From positions 2,864,378-2,928,377 of the forward strand of contig NC_014836.1 of the NCBI RefSeq assembly GCF_000177635.2: a DNA stretch of 64,000 nucleotides. The letters are read 5' to 3'. The DNA comes from Desulfurispirillum indicum S5 (GTDB lineage: Bacteria; Chrysiogenota; Chrysiogenetes; Chrysiogenales; Chrysiogenaceae). The translations under genes and the position numbers were made by a program. Under the pieces are notes generated by a model. The model was not told the DNA's origin, searched no databases, and saw nothing but the letters and a program-made list of their open reading frames with translations. Of the stretch, positions 18,316-27,695 are shown piece by piece. Within the stretch, counting starts at the first letter, position 1. Every line of letters starts with the position of its first letter.

Positions 18316-19821
18316 TCAGGGATTGCGCAGCTCGATGCGGAAAAAAGCGCCGCGCTCCCAGTTTCCAGGGGTGATGGAACCGCCGAAGTGATCCTCGATG
18401 ATCGTCTTGCAGAGGGAGAGCCCGATACCCGTTCCCGCCTGCTTGGTGGTGAAGTAGGGGGTAAAGAGTTTGTCCATGATATGGGGAGGGATGCCACCCG
18501 CGTTATCACGGATGGTGACGGCGTAGCGATTGCCGTTCAAGGGTTCAATCTCGACACCGATTGTGAAGGGTTCGCGCACCTCTGCCCTGCCTTCACGCTC
18601 CATAAAGGCGTCCTTGGCATTGTTAAAGAGGCTCAGGATCACCTGCTTAAACTCGTTGGGATAGCCGATGATCTTTGCCGCGCTGGCCTGCTCGGCATCC
18701 TGATACACCACCTTGATGTTGCTGGTGCGCAGCTGCTCCCCGAGAATAGCGTCCACTTCACGCACCGCCTTGAGCAGGGAAAAGGAGACTTTCTGCTTAT
18801 CGGGATCAAAGAAATTCTTGAAATCGTCAACGGTACCCACCATGAAGCTGACCTGCTGCAGGGTCTTCTCAATGGCGTCTTCAAGGGCCTGGGGCTCAAG
18901 GGTGCTGTTGCGACTGATGTCGCGCAGGTTCTGCATGAGAAAGGCGATGATGTTCAAGGGCTGTTTCCACTGGTGGGCAATGGCCTGAATCATCTCGCCC
19001 ATGGCCGCCATCTTGGAAGTCTGCACCAGCAGGCGCTGCTGGTTCAGGCGCTTGTCCGTCTCCTCCCGTACACGTTTTTCCAGGTTTTGATTCAGTTCCC
19101 GCAGCTGCGCTTCCACCCGTTTGTAATTGGTGACATCACGACCGATGACCAGCTCACCCTGATCGTCAATGGGCAGCCGGCTGACATCAAAGCTGATGGC
19201 CCCTTCGGGGCGCTGGAGCGTCACGGATTCATGGTTTCCCTGGATGCGCAGCGGCAGGGGGATCTCACCAAAGAGTTCCTGGTCGCTTTTCCCACGGAAT
19301 CCCGCAGGGAGCTCAAGCAGATCCACAGCTGAGCGGTTGGCCTCCTGCCAGCGGTCTTCGCGATCACGGAAGCAGACAAAATCGGGCAACGCGTCAATCA
19401 GCGTGCGCAGGCGACGATCACTGTTACGCAGCAGGCGCTCACGGTGCTCCGCCGCGCTCACGTCAACCACCTGCACCGCCACAAAGAGCTCCTGTTGCTG
19501 GTCCCGGATCGGCGCAATACAGATCTGCTGCTGAATACGGGTTTCGCTGAGTCGCATCTGGTTTGAGGCGTACAGAGGCAAAGGCGCCTTGTTGAGAGAG
19601 TGGGAGAGCAGCGAGGAGTGGCCGCGCAACGCGTCCTCCAGCGCCAGGGAAAAGCGGCCGTTGACCGGCTCGACGAAAATATCCCCCAACGTTTTGCCCA
19701 GAGCTGCTGATCCACTGATTCCAGAAAACTGCGCCATCCACCGGTTCCAGAAGACAACTGTCCGATCCTTGTTCAGGACAAACAGGCCAATCATGAGGTT
19801 GTGGAGAACGGACTCGTGCAT
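18316..19821 (-). CDS. PAS-domain sensor histidine kinase
   Basis: The 501-aa cytoplasmic kinase has no membrane segment. Two PAS-like regions (residues ~1-120, MIGLFVLNKDRTVVFWNRW; and ~130-225, LIDALPDFVCFRDREDRW) precede a coiled coil. The phosphoacceptor box is AIAHQWKQPLNII near 280. The HATPase has NNAKDAF, DNAGGIP and GTGIGLSLCKTI. It is last in an operon with a receiver protein and a CheC-like phosphatase. Confidence 0.9.
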   Translation of the reverse strand: MHESVLHNLMIGLFVLNKDRTVVFWNRWMAQFSGISGSAALGKTLGDIFVEPVNGRFSLALEDALRGHSSLLSHSLNKAPLPLYASNQMRLSETRIQQQICIAPIRDQQQELFVAVQVVDVSAAEHRERLLRNSDRRLRTLIDALPDFVCFRDREDRWQEANRSAVDLLELPAGFRGKSDQELFGEIPLPLRIQGNHESVTLQRPEGAISFDVSRLPIDDQGELVIGRDVTNYKRVEAQLRELNQNLEKRVREETDKRLNQQRLLVQTSKMAAMGEMIQAIAHQWKQPLNIIAFLMQNLRDISRNSTLEPQALEDAIEKTLQQVSFMVGTVDDFKNFFDPDKQKVSFSLLKAVREVDAILGEQLRTSNIKVVYQDAEQASAAKIIGYPNEFKQVILSLFNNAKDAFMEREGRAEVREPFTIGVEIEPLNGNRYAVTIRDNAGGIPPHIMDKLFTPYFTTKQAGTGIGLSLCKTIIEDHFGGSITPGNWERGAFFRIELRNP

Positions 19822-19853
19822 GGGGCGTTTTTCCTGTAGAGAATAGAGTATGC

Positions 19854-20486
19854 TTACCTGTTGTGAATAAAGTGATCAACCTGCGCGATAAAGTCATCAA
19901 ACGATGGGGCATCCAACATGAACGCCACATGCCCGTGAATGGATTTCGATTCCAGCTTGAAGTCAATCAGCAACATGAGCACGACATCGTCTTCATGTTG
20001 ACCATCTGATGGAGTGACATCCAGCTGGAGGATGTTGGAGAAGCTTCCGGCATGAAAGACGGGAAGCGAGCTGGTGAATTCTCCCCTGAACAGCGACGCA
20101 ATGGCGCTGATACAGGCATTGAGAATAATATTGCCAATTTCCGTCATCGCTTCCTGCTCCATCTCCGACATCTGCTCGTGGGGCATGGTGTCTCCCACCA
20201 TCAGCCGCACCAGCTCGAGACTTTTATCCTCGGGAAAGAGCAGAACCGTATCCGCATTGAAAATGCCCTGAAAGTGCTGCACGACTCCGCAGACATTGCG
20301 CACAGACTCCTTATTGAGGTACTGGGAAAGTTCACGACGGGAAAAGAAATACACCGATGGCACCGAGAGGATAACCTCTTCGTTCACCATGGAACTCATG
20401 ACCGCAGCAGCCTGGCCGATACCGATGTTGAAAATTTCCACAATGGCATCGTGCTGCAAAGGTGTCAGACGCGGAGGGTGTGCCAT
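19854..20486 (-). CDS. CheC-like chemotaxis phosphatase
   Basis: The 210-aa protein has both CheC-type half-site helices: DAIVEIFNIGIGQAAAVMS near residue 13 and EMEQEAMTEIGNIILNAC near 107. The E-x-x-N pattern is the active centre in CheC/CheX/FliY phosphatases. It probably dephosphorylates the adjacent single-domain receiver. The gene lies six bases after the receiver gene and 32 bases before the kinase. CheX is the alternative family. Confidence 0.85.
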   Translation of the reverse strand: MAHPPRLTPLQHDAIVEIFNIGIGQAAAVMSSMVNEEVILSVPSVYFFSRRELSQYLNKESVRNVCGVVQHFQGIFNADTVLLFPEDKSLELVRLMVGDTMPHEQMSEMEQEAMTEIGNIILNACISAIASLFRGEFTSSLPVFHAGSFSNILQLDVTPSDGQHEDDVVLMLLIDFKLESKSIHGHVAFMLDAPSFDDFIAQVDHFIHNR

Positions 20487-20491
20487 AAGAG

Positions 20492-20857
20492 CTACTCCAG
20501 GTAGGTCAGAACCTGAGCCATACTTTCAGGGGTTATGGGTTTTTTGACAAAACCGATATCCAGGGAGTGCGCCCGCTGGGACATGCTCTCCTGCACATTG
20601 GCAGTCAGCAGAATCAGGCGCGCCTGGCACCCGGCCTGACGCAGCTTTTCCACCAGCTCGATACCATTCATTCCCGGCATATTATAGTCAATGGTAATCA
20701 GGTCAAAGTCGGAAGTGGCCGCCTTGGCCAGAGCGTCCTCGCCATGGGCCGCCTTCTCCACCATCCAATCAGGGTGCTTCTCAAGGATCAGATTTTCTAT
20801 CAGCGCCTGGGAAAAGCGGCTGTCGTCGACAATCAGTATGCTCCTGAGCTCAGCCAT
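20492..20857 (-). CDS. Single-domain response regulator
   Basis: The 121-aa receiver starts MAELRSILIVDDSRFSQALI. The phosphorylated Asp is in LITIDYNMPGMNG near residue 57, the Thr is in ILLTANVQ and the Lys is in VKKPITPE. No output domain is present, as in CheY. It heads the receiver/CheC/kinase operon. ATG 20857 is preferred over an earlier in-frame start because the family N-terminus begins there. Confidence 0.92.
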   Translation of the reverse strand: MAELRSILIVDDSRFSQALIENLILEKHPDWMVEKAAHGEDALAKAATSDFDLITIDYNMPGMNGIELVEKLRQAGCQARLILLTANVQESMSQRAHSLDIGFVKKPITPESMAQVLTYLE

Positions 20858-20913
20858 GGGAACCCCTTCAATCTGAAGTACTTCATTAACCAGACACAAT
20901 TTTACAAAAAATC

Positions 20914-20942
20914 ATCATAGATAAATGCCGCGCAACAAGCAA
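20914..20942 (-). promoter_or_regulatory. Sigma70-like promoter of the receiver/CheC/kinase operon
   Basis: On the minus strand TTGCTT, a 17-base spacer and TATGAT are found about 57 bases upstream of the receiver start. Confidence 0.5.
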
Positions 20943-21031
20943 CCAAAATAGGGAAAGTACCAATCCCAGAATGAATTCATTCCTTGGGCGAATAGGTATC
21001 GTTACACTGCTGATTCAGTGACGAATACTCC

Positions 21032-21841
21032 TCACAGCTCGGTATCACGACCGAAGACCGCATGGATAACCTCGCGGGCCGTCTCTTCCACCGATTTATT
21101 TGTCGTATTGACAATATGCCACTGCCGATTGCGCCGACACAGCTCATGGACAAATTCCACTTCCTCAAAAATATCCGCCAGATTGGTGTACGTGCTCTGG
21201 GCCCGATAGTGCCGCAAACGCTTGCTGCGCACTTTCTGCAGGACATCCGGGTCCATGATCAGACAGACAATGCGGTTCTGATCCACTTCAAAGAGCTTCT
21301 CAGACAGGGGAACCTGGGGAATCAGCGGAATATTCAGCACCTTGTGGCCATGCTGGGCCAGCACAAAGGACGTCGGCGTCTTGGAAGTGCGGGAAAGGCC
21401 CAGCAACACGATATCCGCCTTATCCAGGCCATCGAGATTCTTTCCATCATCGTGGGCCAGAGTATATTCCATGGCTTCAATACGCCGGAAATACCGGTCG
21501 TCCACTTTGCGGAAGATATTGGGATTCTCCAGGGGAGCGCTCTCCATGTACTGGCTCAGCATATCCAGCGATGGACCAATAATATCCAGAAATGGCAGGG
21601 AGTGTTCCCGGCAGTAAGCCGCAGCAAACTCGCGCAGATCCTTCTTTACCACGGTACAGGCCACGAGCACCTGCTCGCTGCGCGCCTCTTCCAGAAGCTG
21701 CAGCATCTTCTGCTGACTGTCGATCTTGGCATTCACCGTCAGCACCGTCTTATGCTTTTCATCAAACTGGGCCAGCGCCGCCTTGATCAGGTTGATCGCA
21801 CTCTGCCCCGTTCCATCGGATACGATATAGATGCGCTTCAT
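21032..21841 (-). CDS. ppsR: PEP synthase / pyruvate phosphate dikinase regulatory protein
   Basis: The 269-aa DUF299 bifunctional kinase/pyrophosphorylase begins MKRIYIVSDGTGQSAINLI. It has the P-loop-like GLSRTSKTPTSFVLAQHG near residue 149, and KVLNIPLIPQVPL after it. It reversibly inactivates PEP synthase or PPDK by ADP-dependent phosphorylation, controlling gluconeogenic flux. Length is normal. ATG 21841 is chosen on homology; an in-frame start six codons earlier is possible. Confidence 0.93.
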   Translation of the reverse strand: MKRIYIVSDGTGQSAINLIKAALAQFDEKHKTVLTVNAKIDSQQKMLQLLEEARSEQVLVACTVVKKDLREFAAAYCREHSLPFLDIIGPSLDMLSQYMESAPLENPNIFRKVDDRYFRRIEAMEYTLAHDDGKNLDGLDKADIVLLGLSRTSKTPTSFVLAQHGHKVLNIPLIPQVPLSEKLFEVDQNRIVCLIMDPDVLQKVRSKRLRHYRAQSTYTNLADIFEEVEFVHELCRRNRQWHIVNTTNKSVEETAREVIHAVFGRDTEL

Positions 21842-22075
21842 ATTCCCTCGCACAGACAATTTCCCTGAGTATACACGGATAGGAACATCGCTTACAGCGG
21901 AAAGTTGCAGAAGCCACGGAAGTTATCGCAAATGAACGCCAATAGACGTGAATGGGAAATGGCCACGCGTGGACAGTGGATCGTCTTTTATTGTGTGAAG
22001 CAGCCGTTTCAACAGCGCAGTAACCGCCTTTTTATCCCATCTATTGTGCATTCATTCGCGGTGCGCTCTTGCCCA

Positions 22076-23806
22076 TCACAAAATCTCAGACCTCTTCTCC
22101 CGCTTTTCCACCAACCTGACGGTAAAAATATTGCCATGTTGCCGACTTTCGCTGATATCCACGCGCCCGCCATAGGCGTGCACGATATGCTTGACGATGG
22201 AAAGGCCGACTCCCGTGCCGCTCTTGGCCCGATTGCGGGACTGGGACACGGTATAGAAGCGCTCAAAGATGCGTTCGCGTTCTTTGGCGGGAATGGCCGG
22301 ACCTTCGTCCTCCACTTCCAGCACCAGATGGGGCGGTTTCTGATGGACGCGCACATGAATCGTGCTTCCCGAGGAATACTTCATGGCGTTATCAATGAGA
22401 TTGGAGAGGATGCTGAGAACATGCTCGTAGGTGCACCATACCTGCATGCCTCCTGGCACGTCATAGTGGATAACCTTGCTGGTAATGGTGGCGAAGCGCT
22501 CCCGTAGGGTCAGGATGACGTCTTCCATCAGCAGGGGTTCATCTATGGCGAACTCCTGCCCGGTTTGCTCCAGGCGGTTGAGCTGCAGCACATCTTCAAT
22601 CAGGGCACTGAGGGAGTGAGAGCTTTTGTAAATAATGCGCAGAAAGCGCTCACGCCTTTCGGTGGGCAGATCGGGGTCGCTGAGCAGGGTTTCGGCGTAG
22701 CCCATGATCATGGTGATGGGCGTACGCAGTTCATGGGAGATATTCCCCACCAGTTCTGTCTTGTAGCGTTCGTACTTGTCTTCCTCGGTGACATCGAAGA
22801 AGGCGATGAGCTTCTCCTTGGCCAGTACCCGCAGATTCACCTCGTACACCCGGTCGCGGAAGCGGCGCTTGTCCCACAGGTTATTCTCTTCTGACTCCAG
22901 GATCTCCCGCAGAAAGCTGATGACCTGGAAGTCCTGGATGTCCCCCAGAAGGTTGCTGCCCACGTGGAATTCAACTCCCAGGAACTCCTGGGACTTGGGG
23001 TTGGAGTGCAGGATGGTGTTGTCCCGATCCACCAGGATAATTCCCTCCTCAAGGATACCAAAGATATTCTCAAGCTTCTCCTGCTCTTCGCGCAGGCGCT
23101 CCTGCTTGGCGATCATGGCGTGGTAGATGCGGGCGATGAGGTGGGAAATCTTGGCCATGGTAGGGTCGCGGAAGTGGGGAAAGTGGATGGAGCTGCGCCC
23201 CGATTCCACCGCCTCGGCGATATAGCTCAGGCGCTGGATGGGCAAAGAGATTTTCCGAGCCAGATAGGCGGAAACCAGCGCCGTGGCGGCCAGCAGCATC
23301 AGCAGGAAGATCAGGCTGCGCTCGCGGGCATCCTGCTCCAGACGGGTGATATAGGTGGTGGGGTAGGAGATGCGCAGAATACGGCCATCCTCCAGGGGCT
23401 TGGCGTAGTAAACCATCTCCTTGTGGATGGTGGTGCTGATACGCGTGAAATAACTCTCCCCCAGTTCCAGGGCGTCCAGCACCTCGGGGCGCTGGCTGTG
23501 GTTGGCAATCTGCTCCATCTGAGCTGCTGCCACATGGGAGTCGTAGGTAACGCTTCCATCGGTATGAATAAGCGTAATGCGCAGGCTGGTGGTGCGAGCC
23601 ATGGCGCGCAGGCGGTCGTGAAATTCCCGGTTGTACTCCTGGGGTATTTCCAGAGCCGCCATGATAGCCCACTTGGTCTTCATCTCTTCCATGAGGTTCT
23701 TGCGGGCACCATCCATCACGATGCCGTTGGCTATGTACACCAGCGGCAGAATGGCCAGGGCCATGGGAATGGCGATGATGAGGAATACACGTGCGAATGA
23801 GCTCAT
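22076..23806 (-). CDS. phoR: Phosphate regulon sensor histidine kinase PhoR-like
   Basis: The 576-aa membrane kinase has a first TM at ~5-28, a periplasmic domain (~30-165), a second TM near 170, and HAMP (ARKISLPIQRLSYIAEAVESG). A PAS domain (LEEGIILVDRDNTILHSN) follows. The HisKA box is VGNISHELRTPITMIMGYAE near residue 372; the HATPase has NLIDNAMKY and GTGVGLSIVKHIV. The neighbouring phoB, phoU and pst genes mark it as the phosphate sensor. It is separated from phoB by about 650 bases of repeats. Confidence 0.9.
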   Translation of the reverse strand: MSSFARVFLIIAIPMALAILPLVYIANGIVMDGARKNLMEEMKTKWAIMAALEIPQEYNREFHDRLRAMARTTSLRITLIHTDGSVTYDSHVAAAQMEQIANHSQRPEVLDALELGESYFTRISTTIHKEMVYYAKPLEDGRILRISYPTTYITRLEQDARERSLIFLLMLLAATALVSAYLARKISLPIQRLSYIAEAVESGRSSIHFPHFRDPTMAKISHLIARIYHAMIAKQERLREEQEKLENIFGILEEGIILVDRDNTILHSNPKSQEFLGVEFHVGSNLLGDIQDFQVISFLREILESEENNLWDKRRFRDRVYEVNLRVLAKEKLIAFFDVTEEDKYERYKTELVGNISHELRTPITMIMGYAETLLSDPDLPTERRERFLRIIYKSSHSLSALIEDVLQLNRLEQTGQEFAIDEPLLMEDVILTLRERFATITSKVIHYDVPGGMQVWCTYEHVLSILSNLIDNAMKYSSGSTIHVRVHQKPPHLVLEVEDEGPAIPAKERERIFERFYTVSQSRNRAKSGTGVGLSIVKHIVHAYGGRVDISESRQHGNIFTVRLVEKREKRSEIL

Positions 23807-23960
23807 GGTGAGTAACTTTCCTACCTAAGGTCAGGTTCATTTTTCGATGCATAGAATATTATGTACTTTTTACCCTGGCGCACCAAAAAGTACACAAAAA
23901 CGCGCCCCCCAACGCCCGTTTTTCCGGATCGTTTGCTCACCTGTTCTGGAGATCCGGCAG

Positions 23961-24050
23961 CAGGCTGCTCAAAGAGGCCCATCTGCTGCGTTGCCCGTCA
24001 TCGCTCGTCACTGCGACGTACAGGGAGTAGATTCGCGGGTACGCTTGGTT
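23961..24050 (-). repeat. Dispersed MITE-like repeat, inverted partial copy
   Basis: It starts CAGGCTGCTCAAA and continues CATCTGCTGCGTTGCCCG and TCGTCACTGCGACGTACAGG, the reverse complement of the right half of the family. Similarity fades after about 24030. Confidence 0.75.
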
Positions 24051-24336
24051 GAGCGTGAAGCTACCGAATCGGTTTTCTGTTGCACGGCATATTTTGTTTC
24101 TTTGCTCCTTTTGACTCGCCAAAAGGAGCGCAAAAGCGACCCCCAGTGTTGTCCTTTTCAGCCGCCCGCTTGCCTGGAACTGGGGACCGCAAACAACCGC
24201 CATCCATGGCTTTTGGTTTGCGGTTGCCGCCATCGTGGCGTCAACCCTGCGGGTCTACCGCGTTCCAGTCAGCGCGTCCTGGCTGGGACAACACACGGGG
24301 GAGAGGCAGAAGAAGTCAGTTCCCTCCAGTGAACAT

Positions 24337-24454
24337 GCAGGCAATTGAAAAACCTACAGGTGCAAGGCGCCCGCAAAGCAAGGAGTGAAGCGTACTCCCT
24401 CGTTGCAGTGACGAGCGATGACGGGCAACGCCGCAGATGGGGGGCGGCAGCCTG
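24337..24454 (+). repeat. Dispersed MITE-like repeat, copy abutting the phoB stop codon
   Basis: It contains GCAGGCAATTGAAAAA, GGTGCAAGGCGC, GTTGCAGTGACGAGCGATGA and CAACGCCGCAGATG, and ends GGCAGCCTG. The next bases, CTAG, include the phoB stop codon (TAG on the minus strand). The left terminus is missing. Confidence 0.8.
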
Positions 24455-25129
24455 CTAGAGATCCATTCCGTAGCCGACCTTGGGGATGGAGCGGATCATC
24501 TTGCCTTTGTCCCCCAGTTTCTTGCGCAAAGAGGATATATGGGCGTCCACAGTACGGGTGTATACTTCGGAGTCATATCCCCAGATGGAGCTGAGCAGCT
24601 GATTGCGGTGGAAGACCTTTTTGGGGCGCTTGAGGAACAGATGCAGCAGCTCGAATTCCTTCATGGTCAGCACCACTTCATTCCCATCCACATAGGCTTT
24701 GTGGGTCTCCATATCAATGGAGATGCTGCCGTAGGCGACGGTGCGGTTATCATGGTGCAAGGCCCGGCGCAGCACTGCGTCCACCTTGGCCTTGAGGACT
24801 TTCATGCTGAAGGGCTTGGTGATGTAGTCGTCTGCTCCCAGGCTCAGGCCCGTGACAATATCCTGCTCGCCGCTCTTGGCGGAGATGATGATGACCGGGA
24901 TTTCGCTGCGTTCCACCGAGTTCTTGAGGATGCGCAGAAATTCAAGGCCACTGAGCCCCGGCAGCATCAGATCCAGCAGAATCAGATCCACCTCGATATC
25001 TTCCAGCATCATCAGGGCGTCATTGGCGTTGTCCACCGACTCCACCTGAAACTGGCCGTCGCGCACCAGGTTGTATTCCACCAGCTCCCTGAGTTCTTCC
25101 TGGTCCTCAATCAGCAGAATCCGGTTCAT
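24455..25129 (-). CDS. phoB: Phosphate regulon response regulator PhoB-like
   Basis: The 224-aa OmpR-family regulator starts MNRILLIEDQEELRELVEYN. The receiver Asp is in LILLDLMLPGLSG near residue 51 and the Lys is in DYITKPFS. The C-terminal winged helix includes LTMKEFELLHLFLKRPKKV and YTRTVDAHISSLRKKLG. It should bind the 11-bp-phased boxes before pstS. The start overlaps the 3' end of the second phoU by 23 bases. Its TAG stop lies against a dispersed repeat. Confidence 0.92.
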   Translation of the reverse strand: MNRILLIEDQEELRELVEYNLVRDGQFQVESVDNANDALMMLEDIEVDLILLDLMLPGLSGLEFLRILKNSVERSEIPVIIISAKSGEQDIVTGLSLGADDYITKPFSMKVLKAKVDAVLRRALHHDNRTVAYGSISIDMETHKAYVDGNEVVLTMKEFELLHLFLKRPKKVFHRNQLLSSIWGYDSEVYTRTVDAHISSLRKKLGDKGKMIRSIPKVGYGMDL

Positions 25130-25805
25130 GGCTGTTATCCTTTCCATTCTGGACAAATTTGCGATGGCGGATGACCTTCCCCGTTTCCATGAAGTACACC
25201 TGCTCGGCAATATTGCTGGCGTGGTCGCCGATGCGCTCAATGCGGCGGGTGATGAAGATCAGCCAGATGACCGGTTGCGTCTTGCGCACATCCTCCAGAA
25301 TATACGTCAGCAGCTCCCGCACGATCTGGGCCTGAAATTCATCCACGGCGTCATCGCGCTGGATGACCTCCAGGGCCTTGTCCGTATCGCGGTGGAAGTA
25401 GCAGTCGATGGCGCCGCGCAGCATGTCGGCTGCCGCTTCTCCCATGCGGGGAATGTCGATATAGGGCTTGACCTGGGGAACCTGGTTGAGGTGAATCACC
25501 TCGCGACAGATGGAGGTGCAGTGGTCGGCAATGCGCTCCAGGTCGTTGATGATGCGCGAGACGGTCAGAATATGGCGCAGGTCCTTGGCTTTTGGCTCGT
25601 AGAGGGCCATGATTTTCATGCAGATATCATCAATGGTGATATCCAGATTATTGATCTGATCGTCCGAGTCCAGCACCTGCTGGGCCAGCACGGAATCCCG
25701 TGTGACCAGCGCCTTGATGGCATTCTCTATCATACTGACCGTATGGGTACTCATGTCTGCAATCAGGGACTTGAGGGTGAGGAAGGCATCGTCACGGTTT
25801 TTCAT
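25107..25805 (-). CDS. phoU: PhoU-like phosphate signalling protein, second paralogue
   Basis: The 232-aa protein has two PhoU three-helix halves. Metal-binding E/D-x-x-x-D patterns lie in NDLERIADHCTSICREVI (~90-107) and RRIERIGDHASNIAEQVYFM (~188-207). PhoU links Pst transport to PhoR inhibition. It overlaps the first phoU by 14 bases and phoB by 23, so all are co-transcribed. Two adjacent, divergent paralogues suggest divided roles or heterodimerisation (inference). Confidence 0.9.
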   Translation of the reverse strand: MKNRDDAFLTLKSLIADMSTHTVSMIENAIKALVTRDSVLAQQVLDSDDQINNLDITIDDICMKIMALYEPKAKDLRHILTVSRIINDLERIADHCTSICREVIHLNQVPQVKPYIDIPRMGEAAADMLRGAIDCYFHRDTDKALEVIQRDDAVDEFQAQIVRELLTYILEDVRKTQPVIWLIFITRRIERIGDHASNIAEQVYFMETGKVIRHRKFVQNGKDNSHEPDSAD

Positions 25806-26544
25806 GGGAGTCGCTCTTGCTTTGCTGTTTTGACAGTTCTTTCTCGATCTTCTTCAGGCTTTTATGCCGTACATCCATGCCCTTGGCAAGGTAAATTACA
25901 TATTCTGCTATGTTTTCGGCGTGGTCGCCAATACGTTCCAGGGCTCGCAGAATCCAGATGATATTGAGGGTCTGGGAGATGCAGCGCGGATCTTCCATCA
26001 TATGCATGACCAGTGAGCGCATGGCCCGCTTGTACTCCGCGTCCACATCCTTGTCCTGGTGCATGACCCGCAGCGCCGTGTCCGCATCAAAGTCGCTGAA
26101 GGCCAACAGGGCCGTGTCCAGCATGGAGAGTACCAGATCTGCCAGCTGGCGCACTTCCGAGTAGCCCACCACCGGACGCCCCTCTTCCATCAGGGAGAGG
26201 GCGCGGCGGGCCACCTTGGCCGCCTCGTCGCCAATACGTTCCAGATCGCGGCTGGAGCGCGCCACAGCCAGAATCAGCCGCAGGTCGGAAGCTGCTGGCT
26301 GGCGTCGCACGATGATCTCGGTACACTCATTGTCGATAGCCACTTCCATGGCGTCCACTTCCCGGTCATTGGCATTGACCGTTTCCGCCAGTTCACGGTT
26401 CTCCTCCAGCAACGCCTGCACCGCACTTTTCAGCTGGGTGCGGGCCAGGTTCCCCATGTCCAGAAGGCCATTGATGATATTGTCCAGGCTTTCGTTAAAC
26501 TGCTTGGAAATATGGGTGCGATGGATATTTTTGTCGATATTCAT
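25792..26544 (-). CDS. phoU: PhoU phosphate signalling protein, first paralogue
   Basis: The 250-aa protein has PhoU repeats: GLLDMGNLARTQLKSAVQAL near 28, SRDLERIGDEAAKVARRAL near 96 and LRALERIGDHAENIAEYVIY near 201. It starts at ATG 26544 and lies between pstB and the second phoU in the order pst-phoU-phoU-phoB. The C-terminal tail is lysine-rich. Confidence 0.92.
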   Translation of the reverse strand: MNIDKNIHRTHISKQFNESLDNIINGLLDMGNLARTQLKSAVQALLEENRELAETVNANDREVDAMEVAIDNECTEIIVRRQPAASDLRLILAVARSSRDLERIGDEAAKVARRALSLMEEGRPVVGYSEVRQLADLVLSMLDTALLAFSDFDADTALRVMHQDKDVDAEYKRAMRSLVMHMMEDPRCISQTLNIIWILRALERIGDHAENIAEYVIYLAKGMDVRHKSLKKIEKELSKQQSKSDSHEKP

Positions 26545-26617
26545 GGGTCATACCCCTTCATAAGTCAGTAAGAGATGGCAGGGAGCGAGGAAAGATGCCG
26601 CTCAGGAAGCAGCCCGA

Positions 26618-27463
26618 CTATCCGTAACGTCCGGTAATATAATCCTCAGTCTGCTTCTTCTTGGGATTGGTGAACAGGGCGGCGGTGTTGCCGAACTCCA
26701 CCAGCTCTCCCATGTGCAGAAAGGCCGTATAGTAGGACACGCGGGCCGCCTGCTGCATGTTGTGGGTAACGATGACAATGGTATAGTCGTTACGCAGCTC
26801 GTAGATCAGCTCCTCGATTTTGGCCGTGGAGATGGGATCCAGGGCCGAAGCCGGCTCATCCAGCAGAATCACCTCGGGCTGAATGGCAATGGCGCGGGCA
26901 ATAACCAGGCGCTGCTGCTGACCACCGGAGAGGCCGAAGGCGTTCTCCTTGAGGCGATCTTTCACCTCATCCCACAGGGCGGCACGCTTGAGGGACTGCT
27001 CCACCACCTCGTCCAGCTGGGAGCGGTTACGCACTCCCTGCAGGCGCAGGCCATAGGCGATGTTTTCATAAATGGACTTTGGGAAAGGGTTGGGCTTCTG
27101 GAACACCATGCCCACCTTGCGGCGCAGCTCCACCACGTCCACCTTCTTGTCGTGAATATCCTGCCCCTCCAGCAGAATCTGCCCTTCGATGCGACAGATA
27201 TCAATAAGGTCGTTCATGCGATTGAAGCAGCGCAGCAGAGTGGACTTTCCGCAGCCACTGGGGCCGATGAACGCCGTCACCCGGTAACGGGGAATCTGCA
27301 GGTTAATGTTTTTCAGAGCCTGATCGCTGCCGTAGAAGAGGTTGAGGTCCTTCACCTCGAAGGAGATCTTTTCGTCCTTGAGGTTGGTGGCATCAGCGGG
27401 CTTGCCGGCGAAGAAGTCGGCTCCAATGCCACTGTGGGTAAAGTTTTTATCTTTTTCCGTCAT
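26618..27463 (-). CDS. pstB: Phosphate ABC transporter ATP-binding protein PstB
   Basis: The 281-aa ATPase has Walker [20 protein letters not shown] near residue 68, signature [16 protein letters not shown] near 174, Walker [14 protein letters not shown], and [21 protein letters not shown]. It energises Pst phosphate import. The N-terminus carries about 30 extra residues before the conserved [11 protein letters not shown], so a later start is possible. Confidence 0.95.
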   Translation of the reverse strand: MTEKDKNFTHSGIGADFFAGKPADATNLKDEKISFEVKDLNLFYGSDQALKNINLQIPRYRVTAFIGPSGCGKSTLLRCFNRMNDLIDICRIEGQILLEGQDIHDKKVDVVELRRKVGMVFQKPNPFPKSIYENIAYGLRLQGVRNRSQLDEVVEQSLKRAALWDEVKDRLKENAFGLSGGQQQRLVIARAIAIQPEVILLDEPASALDPISTAKIEELIYELRNDYTIVIVTHNMQQAARVSYYTAFLHMGELVEFGNTAALFTNPKKKQTEDYITGRYG

Positions 27464-27580
27464 GGTATCCGTCCTTTATTCAGAGTTCTGATAAAACATC
27501 AGGAGAGTGACATTCGTTGTGAATCAAGGGTTTTTTCCAGCAGTCAAAACCATGACTCACGCCCGTTCGCTCCGCTCACT

Positions 27581-27645
27581 CAAGCCGCAAAGTCGCAAAG
27601 AAAGATCTTGACCTGCATTTTCCGCCTTGGCGTCTTTGCGGCTTG
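27581..27645. repeat. 12-bp inverted repeat between pstB and pstA
   Basis: CAAGCCGCAAAG and CTTTGCGGCTTG are perfectly complementary across 41 bases. The arms belong to the common GCAAAG type of intergenic repeat. It could form an mRNA structure between pstA and pstB. Confidence 0.55.
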
Positions 27646-27695
27646 GCGAGAGGCAGTGCCTTTCCTGTTTTGACAAGGCACTTGCCAGCGCCGGG

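Larger units (their letters stand above)
23807..24454. other. Repeat-filled, gene-free interval between phoR and phoB
   Basis: No plausible gene is seen. It contains two hairpins of similar design (GTACTTTTT/AAAAAGTAC at 23863-23893 and GCTCCTTTT/AAAAGGAGC at 24104-24129) and two oppositely oriented copies of the dispersed repeat (23961-24050 and 24337-24454). The intervening 24130-24336 holds nothing I recognise. Confidence 0.75.
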
